Positions 6,004 to 12,680 of a stretch of 13,577 nt of DNA are shown here, piece by piece. Positions within the stretch are counted from its first letter, which is position 1, and every line of letters starts with the position of its first letter. The notes under the pieces were generated by a model. That model searched no databases. It had not been told where the DNA came from and saw nothing but the letters and a program-made list of their open reading frames with translations. The stretch comes from an uncultured Oribacterium sp. (lineage in GTDB: Bacteria > Bacillota > Clostridia > Lachnospirales > Lachnospiraceae), in assembly GCA_902485915.1 (NCBI GenBank), contig CABTMH010000049.1:1-13577 (forward strand), written 5' to 3'. Position numbers and translations under genes: made by a program.

Positions 6004-6102
6004 TCAATCACTTACGCCTGCAAAACCGGCACTCACAGAGGTCATCAGCATCCCTGCGGTAAGTGCGACTGTGGCCATCGCCTTCGTCCATGTTCTCTTC
6101 AT
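6004..6102 (-). CDS. Mini-gene of 32 codons resembling a bare signal peptide
   Basis: The minus-strand ATG at 6100-6102 is preceded by AGGAGGGGG, an excellent ribosome binding site, at about five bases. The peptide begins MKRTWTKAMATVALTAGMLM and ends TSVSAGFAGVSD: a basic N-terminus, a hydrophobic core and an AxA-like cleavage site (VSA), then only seven or so residues before TGA. It could be a functional small secreted or membrane peptide, a leader for the flavin reductase gene 37 bases downstream, or the stub of a secreted-protein gene that lost its body. The good translation start argues for expression. Confidence 0.5.
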   Translation of the reverse strand: MKRTWTKAMATVALTAGMLMTSVSAGFAGVSD

Positions 6103-6182
6103 ATCCCCCTCCTGTACATAGTGTCTCATTGGCAGGTTCGTCTCACACGCTTCTGTGACCGGACTCTGCTTATCTGCACTTT

Positions 6183-6211
6183 AGTATACTATTATTGCAC
6201 CGACTTTTCAT
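6183..6211 (-). promoter_or_regulatory. Promoter for the mini-gene and flavin reductase
   Basis: On the minus strand ATGAAA (6206-6211) and TATACT (6183-6188) are separated by 17 bases. The -10 is good and the -35 fair. The transcript would have a leader of about 75 bases before the mini-gene start. Confidence 0.5.
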
Positions 6212-6311
6212 TCCAAATATTCAGCTGCAGCAACTGCGCCATCGAGAAGCGTACCTTTGTCCGCCTCAGACAGACAATCCGCGATTCGCCACACAAAAAC
6301 CGTCGGAAGCA
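6212..6311. other. Divergent intergenic stretch, nothing further seen
   Basis: The sequence between the two divergent promoters holds no convincing gene. Short reading frames here lack ribosome binding sites and recognisable motifs. Confidence 0.5.
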
Positions 6312-6340
6312 TTGTCGAAACGTATTTAAAAAGTTATAAT
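6312..6340 (+). promoter_or_regulatory. Promoter of the DUF4358 lipoprotein gene
   Basis: TTGTCG (6312-6317) and a consensus TATAAT (6335-6340) are separated by exactly 17 bases. It is the best promoter in front of the surface acylation cluster. Confidence 0.75.
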
Positions 6341-6360
6341 AGCGCGTTGTAGGCTAGACC

Positions 6361-6393
6361 ATGGAGCTGCTGCCGGACCGGCGGCGCTTCCAT
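6361..6393 (+). promoter_or_regulatory. Long stem-loop in the 5' leader of the lipoprotein gene
   Basis: Bases 6361-6374 (starting ATGGAGCTGCTG) can pair with 6380-6393 (ending CTTCCAT) in 13 of 14 positions, three of them wobble pairs, around the loop GGACC. It sits about 14 bases after the predicted transcript start and 33 bases before the start codon. It could stabilise the mRNA or act as a regulatory element; no T-run follows, so it is not a terminator. Confidence 0.45.
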
Positions 6394-6426
6394 TCACTAT
6401 GATATAGGAAATAAGGGAGATCGATT

Positions 6427-7179
6427 ATGAAAAAGACGAGATGTATAGCAGTGGCCATGCTGGCTGCTTCCATGCTGGTGCTGAACGCCTGCGGTTCGGG
6501 TGATGCGGAAGCCGTGACGACGGCGGCGGTCACCAGTGCAGCAGAGGAAACCACCACGGCGGCAGAGGAGACCACCACCGCAGCAGAGACCACGGCAGCG
6601 GAGGAAACAACGACCGCTGCTGAAGAAACGACGGCTGCAGCGGAGGCGTCAAAGGACGAGAAGGAAAGCGCCGAGGCGGAATCGAAGGACGAAAAGGCCG
6701 TAAAGGATGAGACGAAGGCCGAGGAGAAGGCCGAGACTGCCGAAAAGGAGATGAAGGCAGAGGAGACCACCGCTGCCGAGACGAAGGCTGCTTCCACCGG
6801 TGCCGCACCAGCGGATATCTACAGTAAGGTCACCAGCTACCTGCCGGCCATGGTCAGCTTCGATGACAGCTATATCTCAAACTACTACGGTATCGACGCC
6901 TCCCAGCTCGACGGCTATGTGTTCGCCGCAGCCGAGGATGTCACCCAGGCCGATACCGTCGTGATCTTAAAGGCAAAGGATGCGTCCAGCGTCAGCACGC
7001 TGGCGGGCCAGCTCGCGACCGTGAAACAGCAGAAGGAGGCGGAGCTTCAGGACTACAACCCGACCGCGTACCAGGTGGCTGCTGCCGGTTATGTAAAGAC
7101 CTCCGGCAACTACGTTTACCTCATCATGTCGAACAACGCATCCGCGATCGATCAGGTGATCTCCGCAAACGCAGGCTGA
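6427..7179 (+). CDS. DUF4358 domain lipoprotein with Thr/Ala/Glu repeat linker
   Basis: A 250-residue predicted lipoprotein. The signal peptide ends in a lipobox LNAC with C22 as the lipidated cysteine. Residues about 30-125 are a low-complexity linker: near-repeats of EETTTAA first, then a highly charged Lys/Glu/Asp stretch. The folded part (about 131-248) matches DUF4358: MVSFDDSYISNYYGID, LDGYVFAAAEDVTQADTVVI, AKDASSV and GNYVYLIMSNN. The function of DUF4358 is unknown; in Clostridia it is often found beside MBOAT/DHHW acylation genes, as here, which suggests a surface accessory role (inferred). The start ATG has AGGGAG seven bases upstream. It has its own promoter and is followed by a terminator, so it may be expressed apart from the MBOAT gene 208 bases downstream. 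Confidence 0.88.
   Translation: MKKTRCIAVAMLAASMLVLNACGSGDAEAVTTAAVTSAAEETTTAAEETTTAAETTAAEETTTAAEETTAAAEASKDEKESAEAESKDEKAVKDETKAEEKAETAEKEMKAEETTAAETKAASTGAAPADIYSKVTSYLPAMVSFDDSYISNYYGIDASQLDGYVFAAAEDVTQADTVVILKAKDASSVSTLAGQLATVKQQKEAELQDYNPTAYQVAAAGYVKTSGNYVYLIMSNNASAIDQVISANAG
6538..6650 (+). repeat. Degenerate tandem repeat coding for the lipoprotein linker
   Basis: Near-copies of an 18-21-base unit like GCAGAGGAAACCACCACGGC follow one another, giving the EETTTAA peptide repeats. The copies vary mainly at third codon positions and in length, typical of a slippage-prone linker under weak constraint. Confidence 0.7.
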
Positions 7180-7189
7180 TCCGCGAGCA

Positions 7190-7275
7190 CACAGGGCTGT
7201 CACAGAAGCGCAGGCCGACGGTATCGGACCCATCCGATGCCCGGTACTGCGTCCCTGTGGCAGTCTTTTTCTTTT
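7190..7275 (+). terminator. Terminator after the lipoprotein gene
   Basis: CACAGGG (7190-7196) pairs with CCCTGTG (7253-7259), with inner stems CGCAG/CTGCG and ATCGGA/TCCGAT. It is followed by GTCTTTTTCTTTT (7263-7275). It is longer than usual but has a good U-tract. The rest of the gap, to 7387, holds no gene; only the MBOAT ribosome binding site AGGAG (six bases before the ATG) and weak stems were seen. Confidence 0.65.
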
Positions 7276-7387
7276 CGGACATCACCGCCTGCATAGAGCC
7301 GCGGTCGCCGGTGTTTCTCCTTTCGGAGACGCAGTCCCATCCCCTTCGCGCCTGAACGACGGCGATGATTTCACTCAGGAGTCTACT

Positions 7388-8986
7388 ATGGTTTTCAGCA
7401 GTATCCCGTTTCTTTTCTACTTCCTGCCGCTCTGCCTGATCCTCTACTATCTGGTACCGTTCCGCTGGAAGAACTATGTCCTGCTCGCATTTTCCCTGCT
7501 CTTCTACGCCTGGGGCGAGCCGGTCTACATCCTGCTCATGGTTTTCGAGACCCTGTCCGACTACACGCTCGGCCGTGTGATGGACCGCGCGGATCAGCAT
7601 CCGGCCATCCGCCGGCTCTGTCTTCTGCTGTCGGTGCTCATCGACCTCGGCTGTCTCGGCTTCTTCAAGTACGCTGATTTCCTGGTGGAAACGGTCAATA
7701 CCCTCGCCGGCACCGCGATCACTCCGCTCCAGCTCGGTCTTCCGATCGGCATCAGCTTCTTCACCTTCCAGACCATGAGCTACACCATCGACCTCTACAA
7801 GCGTGAGGTCGCGGTCGAGAAAAACTACTTCTACTACCTCACCTACGTATCGATGTTCCCACAGCTCATCGCCGGCCCGATCGTCCGCTTCTCCACCGTC
7901 AACGAGGAGCTGCATGCGCGCACCATCCGCTTCGACGGCTTCGTCGACGGCGGTCTCCGCTTCCTGCAGGGCCTCTTCAAGAAGGTCCTCCTCGCAAACA
8001 CCATCGGTGCCGTCTGGGAGCTCATCAAGTCGAGCGCCTTCACGATGGGGCCGGCAGCTGCATCGGCCAATGCGTCGGCCCAGGGCATCGTCACCTCACT
8101 TCAGACCGTACTCGGTCCTGGGGCGACGATCTCGGTGCTCGGTGCCTGGCTCGGCGGCCTCTGCTTCACGCTTCAGCTCTACTTCGACTTCAGCGCCTAC
8201 AGTGACATGGCGATCGGTATGGGCCGTATGCTCGGCTTCCACTACCTCGAGAACTTCAACTATCCGCTCTCCTCTGTCTCCGTCACCGATTTCTGGCGTC
8301 GCTGGCATATCTCGCTCAGCACCTGGTTCCGTGATTATGTCTACATTCCGCTCGGCGGCAACCGTCACGGAAAGTGGAAGCAGCTTCGAAACATGTTCGT
8401 CGTCTGGTTCCTGACCGGACTCTGGCATGGTGCCGCCTGGAACTTCGTGCTCTGGGGCCTCTACTACGGTGTCCTCCTCGCGTTCGAAAAGGATGTCTGG
8501 GGAAACGCCCTCCGGAAGCTCCCGCGCATCCTCCAGCATCTCTATGCGATCCTCATCGTCATCTTTGGCTTCATCATCTTCGTGTTCGATGATATGACGG
8601 AGCTCGGACAGTACATCCGGATCATGTTCGGCATGGCTGGTGTACCGCTCGTGAACAGCACACTTCTCTGGTATCTCCGGAACAACTTCGCGATCCTCAT
8701 CATCGGCTGCATCCTCGCTTTCCCGGTCTACCCGTGGCTCCGGGCGAAGCTCGAGAAGTACATCGCGCGCTGTGACTGCGCCGAAGCGGATGAGCATGCG
8801 GCGCGCCATCCGGGTAACGCTGGAAGCATTGGCCATGGAAACCAGGACGGCAGTATCACCGCGGCGCGCCGCATCGCCACCGTCAGCACCGTGCTGACCG
8901 CACTCGGCTACCTCGCACTTTTCCTGCTCACGACCGCGTACCTCGTGAACGACAGCTACAACCCGTTCCTGTATTTCCGCTTCTAA
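7388..8986 (+). CDS. MBOAT family O-acyltransferase (AlgI/DltB/PatA-like)
   Basis: A polytopic membrane protein of 532 residues that moves an acyl group, typically acetyl, from a cytoplasmic donor across the membrane for transfer to a surface polymer. MBOAT hallmarks are present: YFDFSAYSDMAIGMGRMLGF (265-284), FWRRWHISLSTWFRDYVYIP (302-321), and LTGLWHGAAWNFVLWGLYYG (342-361), where H347 is the expected catalytic histidine. The N-terminus (FSSIPFLFYFLPLCLILYYL) is typical of the family. A hydrophilic His/Gly/Ala/Asp-rich insert at about 455-500 precedes the last membrane segment, and an Ala/Ser-rich stretch lies near 220-235. The ATG has AGGAG six bases upstream. The DHHW protein downstream is the usual partner; the acceptor polymer cannot be read from the sequence. 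The 3' end (LYFRF and stop) is repeated 60 bases downstream. Confidence 0.95.
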   Translation: MVFSSIPFLFYFLPLCLILYYLVPFRWKNYVLLAFSLLFYAWGEPVYILLMVFETLSDYTLGRVMDRADQHPAIRRLCLLLSVLIDLGCLGFFKYADFLVETVNTLAGTAITPLQLGLPIGISFFTFQTMSYTIDLYKREVAVEKNYFYYLTYVSMFPQLIAGPIVRFSTVNEELHARTIRFDGFVDGGLRFLQGLFKKVLLANTIGAVWELIKSSAFTMGPAAASANASAQGIVTSLQTVLGPGATISVLGAWLGGLCFTLQLYFDFSAYSDMAIGMGRMLGFHYLENFNYPLSSVSVTDFWRRWHISLSTWFRDYVYIPLGGNRHGKWKQLRNMFVVWFLTGLWHGAAWNFVLWGLYYGVLLAFEKDVWGNALRKLPRILQHLYAILIVIFGFIIFVFDDMTELGQYIRIMFGMAGVPLVNSTLLWYLRNNFAILIIGCILAFPVYPWLRAKLEKYIARCDCAEADEHAARHPGNAGSIGHGNQDGSITAARRIATVSTVLTALGYLALFLLTTAYLVNDSYNPFLYFRF

Positions 8987-9061
8987 GGGAGCGTACGCAC
9001 AGAGTAAATTACGCAATCTAAAATATGTCTGTATTTCCGTTTTTAAGGGAGCGTACGCACA
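8969..9061 (+). repeat. 33-bp direct repeat of the MBOAT gene 3' end, 60 bases apart
   Basis: Bases 8969-9001 (CTGTATTTCCGCTTCTAAGG...) recur at 9029-9061 with two C-to-T differences. The first copy codes for LYFRF-stop plus GGGAGCGTACGCACA; in the second copy both differences are synonymous, so it would also read LYFRF-stop, although no open frame leads into it. The 27 bases in between are AT-rich. GCGTACGC in each copy is itself a palindrome. Confidence 0.9.
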
Positions 9062-9161
9062 ACAGCGGCTGTTTCAGGCTTTCGAACATCGATCCGTTTT
9101 CCAGCCGTCCTGTCGACCGGAAAACAGACGAGCTTTTATCATCGATTCAAAGGAGGAAATC

Positions 9162-10439
9162 ATGGATCACAGCGCATCGCTTTCCACTTCCCCGATCAGG
9201 CGTCTGCGGCGTCGGGCCGAGGTCCTCACCGTAAGTCTCATCGCTGCCCTCATCCTCTGCTTCAGCATATGGTGTCTCGTGGCACCGAAGCAGACCTTTT
9301 CAGAGAACGAGAACCGTGCCCTGGCGAGCTGGCCGGTCTACAGCTTCGGCGCACTGAAGGACGGTTCCTACATGAGCGGCATCCAGACCTATCTCTCCGA
9401 CCACTTCCCGCTCCGGGATCCCTTCATGACCCTGAAGACGAAGTATGAGATGCTGACCGGCCGGGAGGAGATCAACGACATCTACCTCGCGAAGGATGGC
9501 TACTACATCGAAGCCTACAAGACGCCGAAGCAGCAGAAGAAGATCATCACGCAGTTCCAGAAGCTGCAGGATGCCATCACGACCGGTGCGAAAGAAAACG
9601 TCCGTGTGATGCTCGTGCCGACCGCCATCAGCACCTACAACGCGAAGCTCCCGAACTGCGCACCGGACCGGGGCGTGCTTCGGCAGGTCGACACCATGAA
9701 CGAGATCTATGCGGCGCTGCCGAACATGCAGAAGGTCGACGCCTGGAGCGCACTGCAGGCCGCGGCGGCGCAGGAAGGTACCGACCATCCCCTGGCCTCT
9801 GGTGATACGGACGGCGCGCAGCCGGTGGCCGACACGAGGGATGCCGGCTGTGATACTTCAGATACAGACGGCCTCTACTACCATACGGACCACCACTGGA
9901 CGACCCACGGGGCCTACGTCGGCTATCAGGCCTACTGCGATGCCGCCGGGCTCTCCCCGATCCCGGAAGCAGACTTCCAGAAGACCTGCGTAACGACGGA
10001 CTTCCATGGCACGATTTTCTCGAAGCTGCACGACAGCACGGTGCCGGGCGATGCGATCACGCTGTACGAAAATCCGGCGAACCAGCTGACGGTGAGCTAT
10101 CCGGATACCGGCGAGGTGACGGACACGCTGTACAACCGCGACTATCTCACGCAGAAGGATAAGTACTCGATGTTCCTCAGTAACCTGCATCCGCTCGTCG
10201 AGATCACAAACGCGAGTGCAGCTTCTGACCGCCAGCTCGTCCTCATCAAGGACAGCTACGCGAACTCCATGGTCCCCTTCCTCGTGAATCATTATCAGAA
10301 GATCTATGTCTTCGATACACGCTACTACCGCTTCGGACCGTCCTCGTTCATCAACGAGCACCCGGAGGTGACGGACGTGCTGCTGCTCTACAACATGAAC
10401 ACCATCGACACAGATCTCGGCGTCGGCGGAATCTTCTAG
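9162..10439 (+). CDS. DHHW family protein (AlgX/AlgJ-like SGNH-fold acetyltransferase partner)
   Basis: A 425-residue protein with one N-terminal membrane anchor (about 21-41) and an extracytoplasmic domain. It carries the marks of the DHHW/AlgX-like family: FSENENRALASWP (46-58), FPLRD (82-86), LAKDGYYIE (109-117), YYHTDHHWTTHGAY (239-252) containing the name-giving DHHW, and IKDSYANSMVPFLVNHY (362-378), the SGNH-type serine block. It probably receives the acyl group exported by the MBOAT protein and transfers it to a surface glycan; the glycan is unknown. An Asp/Gly/Thr-rich insert (about 205-236) sits right before the DHHW motif. The ATG at 9162 has AGGAGG at the right distance. It lies 175 bases after the MBOAT gene and is followed by a strong hairpin. 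Confidence 0.92.
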   Translation: MDHSASLSTSPIRRLRRRAEVLTVSLIAALILCFSIWCLVAPKQTFSENENRALASWPVYSFGALKDGSYMSGIQTYLSDHFPLRDPFMTLKTKYEMLTGREEINDIYLAKDGYYIEAYKTPKQQKKIITQFQKLQDAITTGAKENVRVMLVPTAISTYNAKLPNCAPDRGVLRQVDTMNEIYAALPNMQKVDAWSALQAAAAQEGTDHPLASGDTDGAQPVADTRDAGCDTSDTDGLYYHTDHHWTTHGAYVGYQAYCDAAGLSPIPEADFQKTCVTTDFHGTIFSKLHDSTVPGDAITLYENPANQLTVSYPDTGEVTDTLYNRDYLTQKDKYSMFLSNLHPLVEITNASAASDRQLVLIKDSYANSMVPFLVNHYQKIYVFDTRYYRFGPSSFINEHPEVTDVLLLYNMNTIDTDLGVGGIF

Positions 10440-10446
10440 GGAGCAG

Positions 10447-10496
10447 GCAGACGAGGCCCGAAGGGCCTCGTCTGCGCCATACCTGACATTTTTCTT
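10447..10496 (+). terminator. Terminator after the DHHW gene
   Basis: GCAGACGAGGCCC (10447-10459) and GGGCCTCGTCTGC (10463-10475) form a perfect 13-bp stem with loop GAA. The nearest T-run (ATTTTTCTT, about 10488-10496) is some 13 bases beyond, which is atypical, but the stem is very strong and well placed eight bases after the stop codon. Confidence 0.7.
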
Positions 10497-10524
10497 ACGG
10501 TTTCGGACGAATCTCTGCGGGCGC

Positions 10525-10553
10525 TTGCTTTCAGCTTCATTTCAGCCTATAGT
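10525..10553 (+). promoter_or_regulatory. Promoter of the SGNH hydrolase gene
   Basis: TTGCTT (10525-10530) and TATAGT (10548-10553) are separated by exactly 17 bases. The transcript would have a leader of about 125 bases. Near its end a GGCGG/CCGCC stem-loop (10645-10668) stands just before the ribosome binding site. Confidence 0.65.
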
Positions 10554-10684
10554 GTATCTGTGTTGCATCCCGATGCGTATGCGAGGATGGAAGCACAGAT
10601 ATTTTTTACGCCAGATGCGCAGTTCACTGCGTTTAAAAAGTAAACGACGGCGGGCTTCGCCGCCATCGAAGAAAGGGCATGTTT

Positions 10685-11617
10685 ATGAAGAAGAGTTTCA
10701 GAAAAAAGGCCGCTGCACTTCTGACCGCGGCGATGGTATCCTCTACCGGCTTCTCTGCACTGGCAGAGGTCGGCCCGATGGCGGGTCCGACCGTTCCGAC
10801 GACGGCAGCGACCAGCACCGTTACAGGCAGCAGTGCTGTACCGGCCACGACACAGACCGTGAACACGACGCAGGCGGCTGGCACCGATACGAGCGCGCAG
10901 ACCACCGCCGACGGTCTCCCTCTGCAGGAGGATCAGCGCGTGCTCGATTTCTATCAGGATTCCGTTATCATCGGTGATTCCGTCGCCGATGGCTTCAAGC
11001 TGTTCGCACAGGGTAATAAAACGAATCCGCTTATGGCAGAGCTTCAGTTCCTGACCGCCTCCCGCTATAATCTGATCAACGCACTGATTCCGGAGGACCA
11101 GGATAAGACGATCGCACATCCGATCTACAAGGGCCAGTTCCTGAATGTATGGAACTCCATCAAGCTCATGAACGCGAAGCACATCTACATGTTCTTCGGC
11201 TTCAACGACCTCGGCGACCGTACCGATCAGATCGTAAACCGCTATGTACAGCTCATCCACCAGATTCAGGCGGTCAACCCGGATGTCGACTTCACGATCA
11301 TCAGTACGACCTACATCTATCCGGGCTACACGAAGAGCTTCCCGGGTGTGAAGAGCTGGGCCTTCGATAATCCGACCGTCCGCAAGCTGAACACCGAGAT
11401 GCAGAAGCTCGCACAGCAGAACGGCTGGGGCTACATGAACATCGCCGATGCACTCTCCGATGGCCAGGGTAACCTGAATCCGAACTTCTGCACCGATAAG
11501 ATGATCCATCAGAACGCCGCCGCATATGTCGTATGGGCACAGTGCTTCCGCGACTACGCTGCCAGCAGAAACTTCTCACACGGAACATCCGCCGACGTGG
11601 CTGCCAGCGCGCAGTAA
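10685..11617 (+). CDS. Secreted SGNH/GDSL hydrolase
   Basis: A 310-residue protein with a signal peptide (about 1-27, cut after ALA) and a Thr/Ala/Ser-rich linker (30-75), then an SGNH domain. Block I is VIIGDSVADG with nucleophile S99. Block III is FFGFNDLG (170-177) with N174, and the C-terminal acid/base pair is probably D271 and H275 (CTDKMIHQNAAAY). The spacing D-x3-H differs from the common D-x2-H. It probably hydrolyses or transfers an ester group on the cell surface, fitting the MBOAT and DHHW genes before it; the substrate is inferred. ATG 10685 is chosen over ATG 10679 because AAAGGG (10672-10677) lies seven bases upstream of it and only one base upstream of the other. It has its own promoter and a terminator. 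Confidence 0.88.
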   Translation: MKKSFRKKAAALLTAAMVSSTGFSALAEVGPMAGPTVPTTAATSTVTGSSAVPATTQTVNTTQAAGTDTSAQTTADGLPLQEDQRVLDFYQDSVIIGDSVADGFKLFAQGNKTNPLMAELQFLTASRYNLINALIPEDQDKTIAHPIYKGQFLNVWNSIKLMNAKHIYMFFGFNDLGDRTDQIVNRYVQLIHQIQAVNPDVDFTIISTTYIYPGYTKSFPGVKSWAFDNPTVRKLNTEMQKLAQQNGWGYMNIADALSDGQGNLNPNFCTDKMIHQNAAAYVVWAQCFRDYAASRNFSHGTSADVAASAQ

Positions 11618-11637
11618 TTTCATATCGAACGACGCAG

Positions 11638-11687
11638 AGCGCCGACCAGTGACGATCCCTCGGGAGAAGCATCGGCCGGCGCTTTTT
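11638..11687 (+). terminator. Terminator of the SGNH hydrolase gene
   Basis: AGCGCCG (11638-11644) pairs with CGGCGCT (11677-11683), followed directly by TTTTT. It lies 20 bases after the stop codon. Confidence 0.75.
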
Positions 11688-11695
11688 CAACTTTA

Positions 11696-11757
11696 TAAAA
11701 AGTTTATGGGGTCAGACCTCCCTTACGAAAATCGTAAGAGGGTCTGACCCCATAAAC
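11696..11757 (-). terminator. Very long palindrome acting as terminator of the ABC permease operon; REP-like in sequence
   Basis: A 17-bp perfect outer stem, GTTTATGGGGTCAGACC (11702-11718) with its complement at 11741-11757, encloses one mismatch and one bulge and then a 7-bp inner stem CTTACGA/TCGTAAG around AAA. On the minus strand it is followed by TTTTTAT, so it can end transcription of the sugar permease genes. The core GGGGTCAGACC resembles repetitive palindromes found in many bacterial genomes, so it may be a dispersed element reused as a terminator (inferred). Confidence 0.7.
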
Positions 11758-11810
11758 GTTCGGTTCCGGCTGGAGAACCTATGAAGAAAACGGAGATGTG
11801 TGAATCCGCT

Positions 11811-12668
11811 TTATCCCTTGACACCACCTGTGGTGACGCCACCGACGATGTACTTCGAGAGGATGAGGTACACGATGATGACCGGGAAGATCGAGAAGGC
11901 GATCATGACATAGACCTGGCCCATATCGAACTTCAGGAAGTCTGCGGAACGAAGCTGAGCGATCAGGATCGGCAGGGTCTTCTTCGTGTCGGTATGAAGG
12001 ATCAGGGCCGGCTGGAAGTAGTTGTTCCAGCTCGTAACGAAGGTGAAGATCGCCTGCACGGCGATGGCCGGCTTCATCAGCGGAAGCACGATGGTGTTAA
12101 AGATGCGGAACTCGCCGGCGCCGTCGATGCGGGCCGCCTCGACGAGGGACATCGGGAGTACCGAGTCCATGTACTGCTTCATATAGAAGAAGGTGACCGG
12201 TGCGGCGATCGTCGGAACGATCAGCGGGATGAAGCTGTCCATCAGATTCAGCTTCGTCATGAACTGGATGAAGCCGAGCGCTGTGACCTGCGTCGGGATC
12301 ATCATGATCATCAGGATGAAGGTGAACATGAACTTCTTCAGCTTGAAGTTATATGCGTGGATCGCATAGGCGGTCATGGTCGAGAAGTAGGTGCAGAGCA
12401 CCGCACTCAGGCCGGCGACGATGAAGCTGTTGTACATGCCGCGTACCACCGGAAGGGTCCCCTTCAGCAGGTTCTTCCAGTTCGTCACGAGGTAGCTGCT
12501 CGGGATCGGCGTGAAGCCGCGGGTCAGCTCTGCGTTCGAACGGGTCGCGTTGATAAACAGGATGTAGAACCAGATGAGGCACAGGAAGGACAGGAGGATC
12601 AGTACGAGATACGAGATAAATCGTCTGGCATGGATGTTCATTCCATGGCTTTGCTTCGTTTCTGTCAT
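11811..12668 (-). CDS. Carbohydrate ABC transporter permease, MalG-like
   Basis: One of the two inner-membrane subunits of a sugar importer (CUT1 type). The 285 residues contain six membrane segments beginning at about 18-40. The EAA loop that contacts the ATPase is present at 177-200 (EAARIDGAGEFRIFNTIVLPLMKP). The ATG at 12668 has AAGGAGG seven bases upstream. It begins 12 bases after the stop of the other permease gene, so the two are co-transcribed. The substrate cannot be told from the permease; the binding protein is presumably encoded beyond the right edge. A long hairpin lies downstream. Confidence 0.93.
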   Translation of the reverse strand: MTETKQSHGMNIHARRFISYLVLILLSFLCLIWFYILFINATRSNAELTRGFTPIPSSYLVTNWKNLLKGTLPVVRGMYNSFIVAGLSAVLCTYFSTMTAYAIHAYNFKLKKFMFTFILMIMMIPTQVTALGFIQFMTKLNLMDSFIPLIVPTIAAPVTFFYMKQYMDSVLPMSLVEAARIDGAGEFRIFNTIVLPLMKPAIAVQAIFTFVTSWNNYFQPALILHTDTKKTLPILIAQLRSADFLKFDMGQVYVMIAFSIFPVIIVYLILSKYIVGGVTTGGVKG

Positions 12669-12680
12669 AGCGCTGCCTCC

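Noticed and set aside
5334..6062. A 242-codon plus-strand frame across the flavin reductase gene
   Set aside because: The minus strand carries the recognisable FMN-binding split-barrel protein; this frame has no motif.
7124..7915. A 263-codon minus-strand frame over the lipoprotein end and MBOAT start
   Set aside because: Crosses a terminator and two real gene ends, charged composition, no start signal.
8096..9016. A 306-codon minus-strand frame across the MBOAT gene
   Set aside because: Antisense shadow: charged low-information protein, no ribosome binding site, and the opposite strand codes for a clear MBOAT protein.
9025..9234. A short frame starting in the second copy of the 33-bp repeat
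   Set aside because: It lacks a ribosome binding site and overlaps the start of the DHHW gene in another frame.
10547..11509. A 320-codon minus-strand frame across the SGNH hydrolase gene
   Set aside because: Antisense to a protein with a signal peptide and intact SGNH blocks; no motif of its own.
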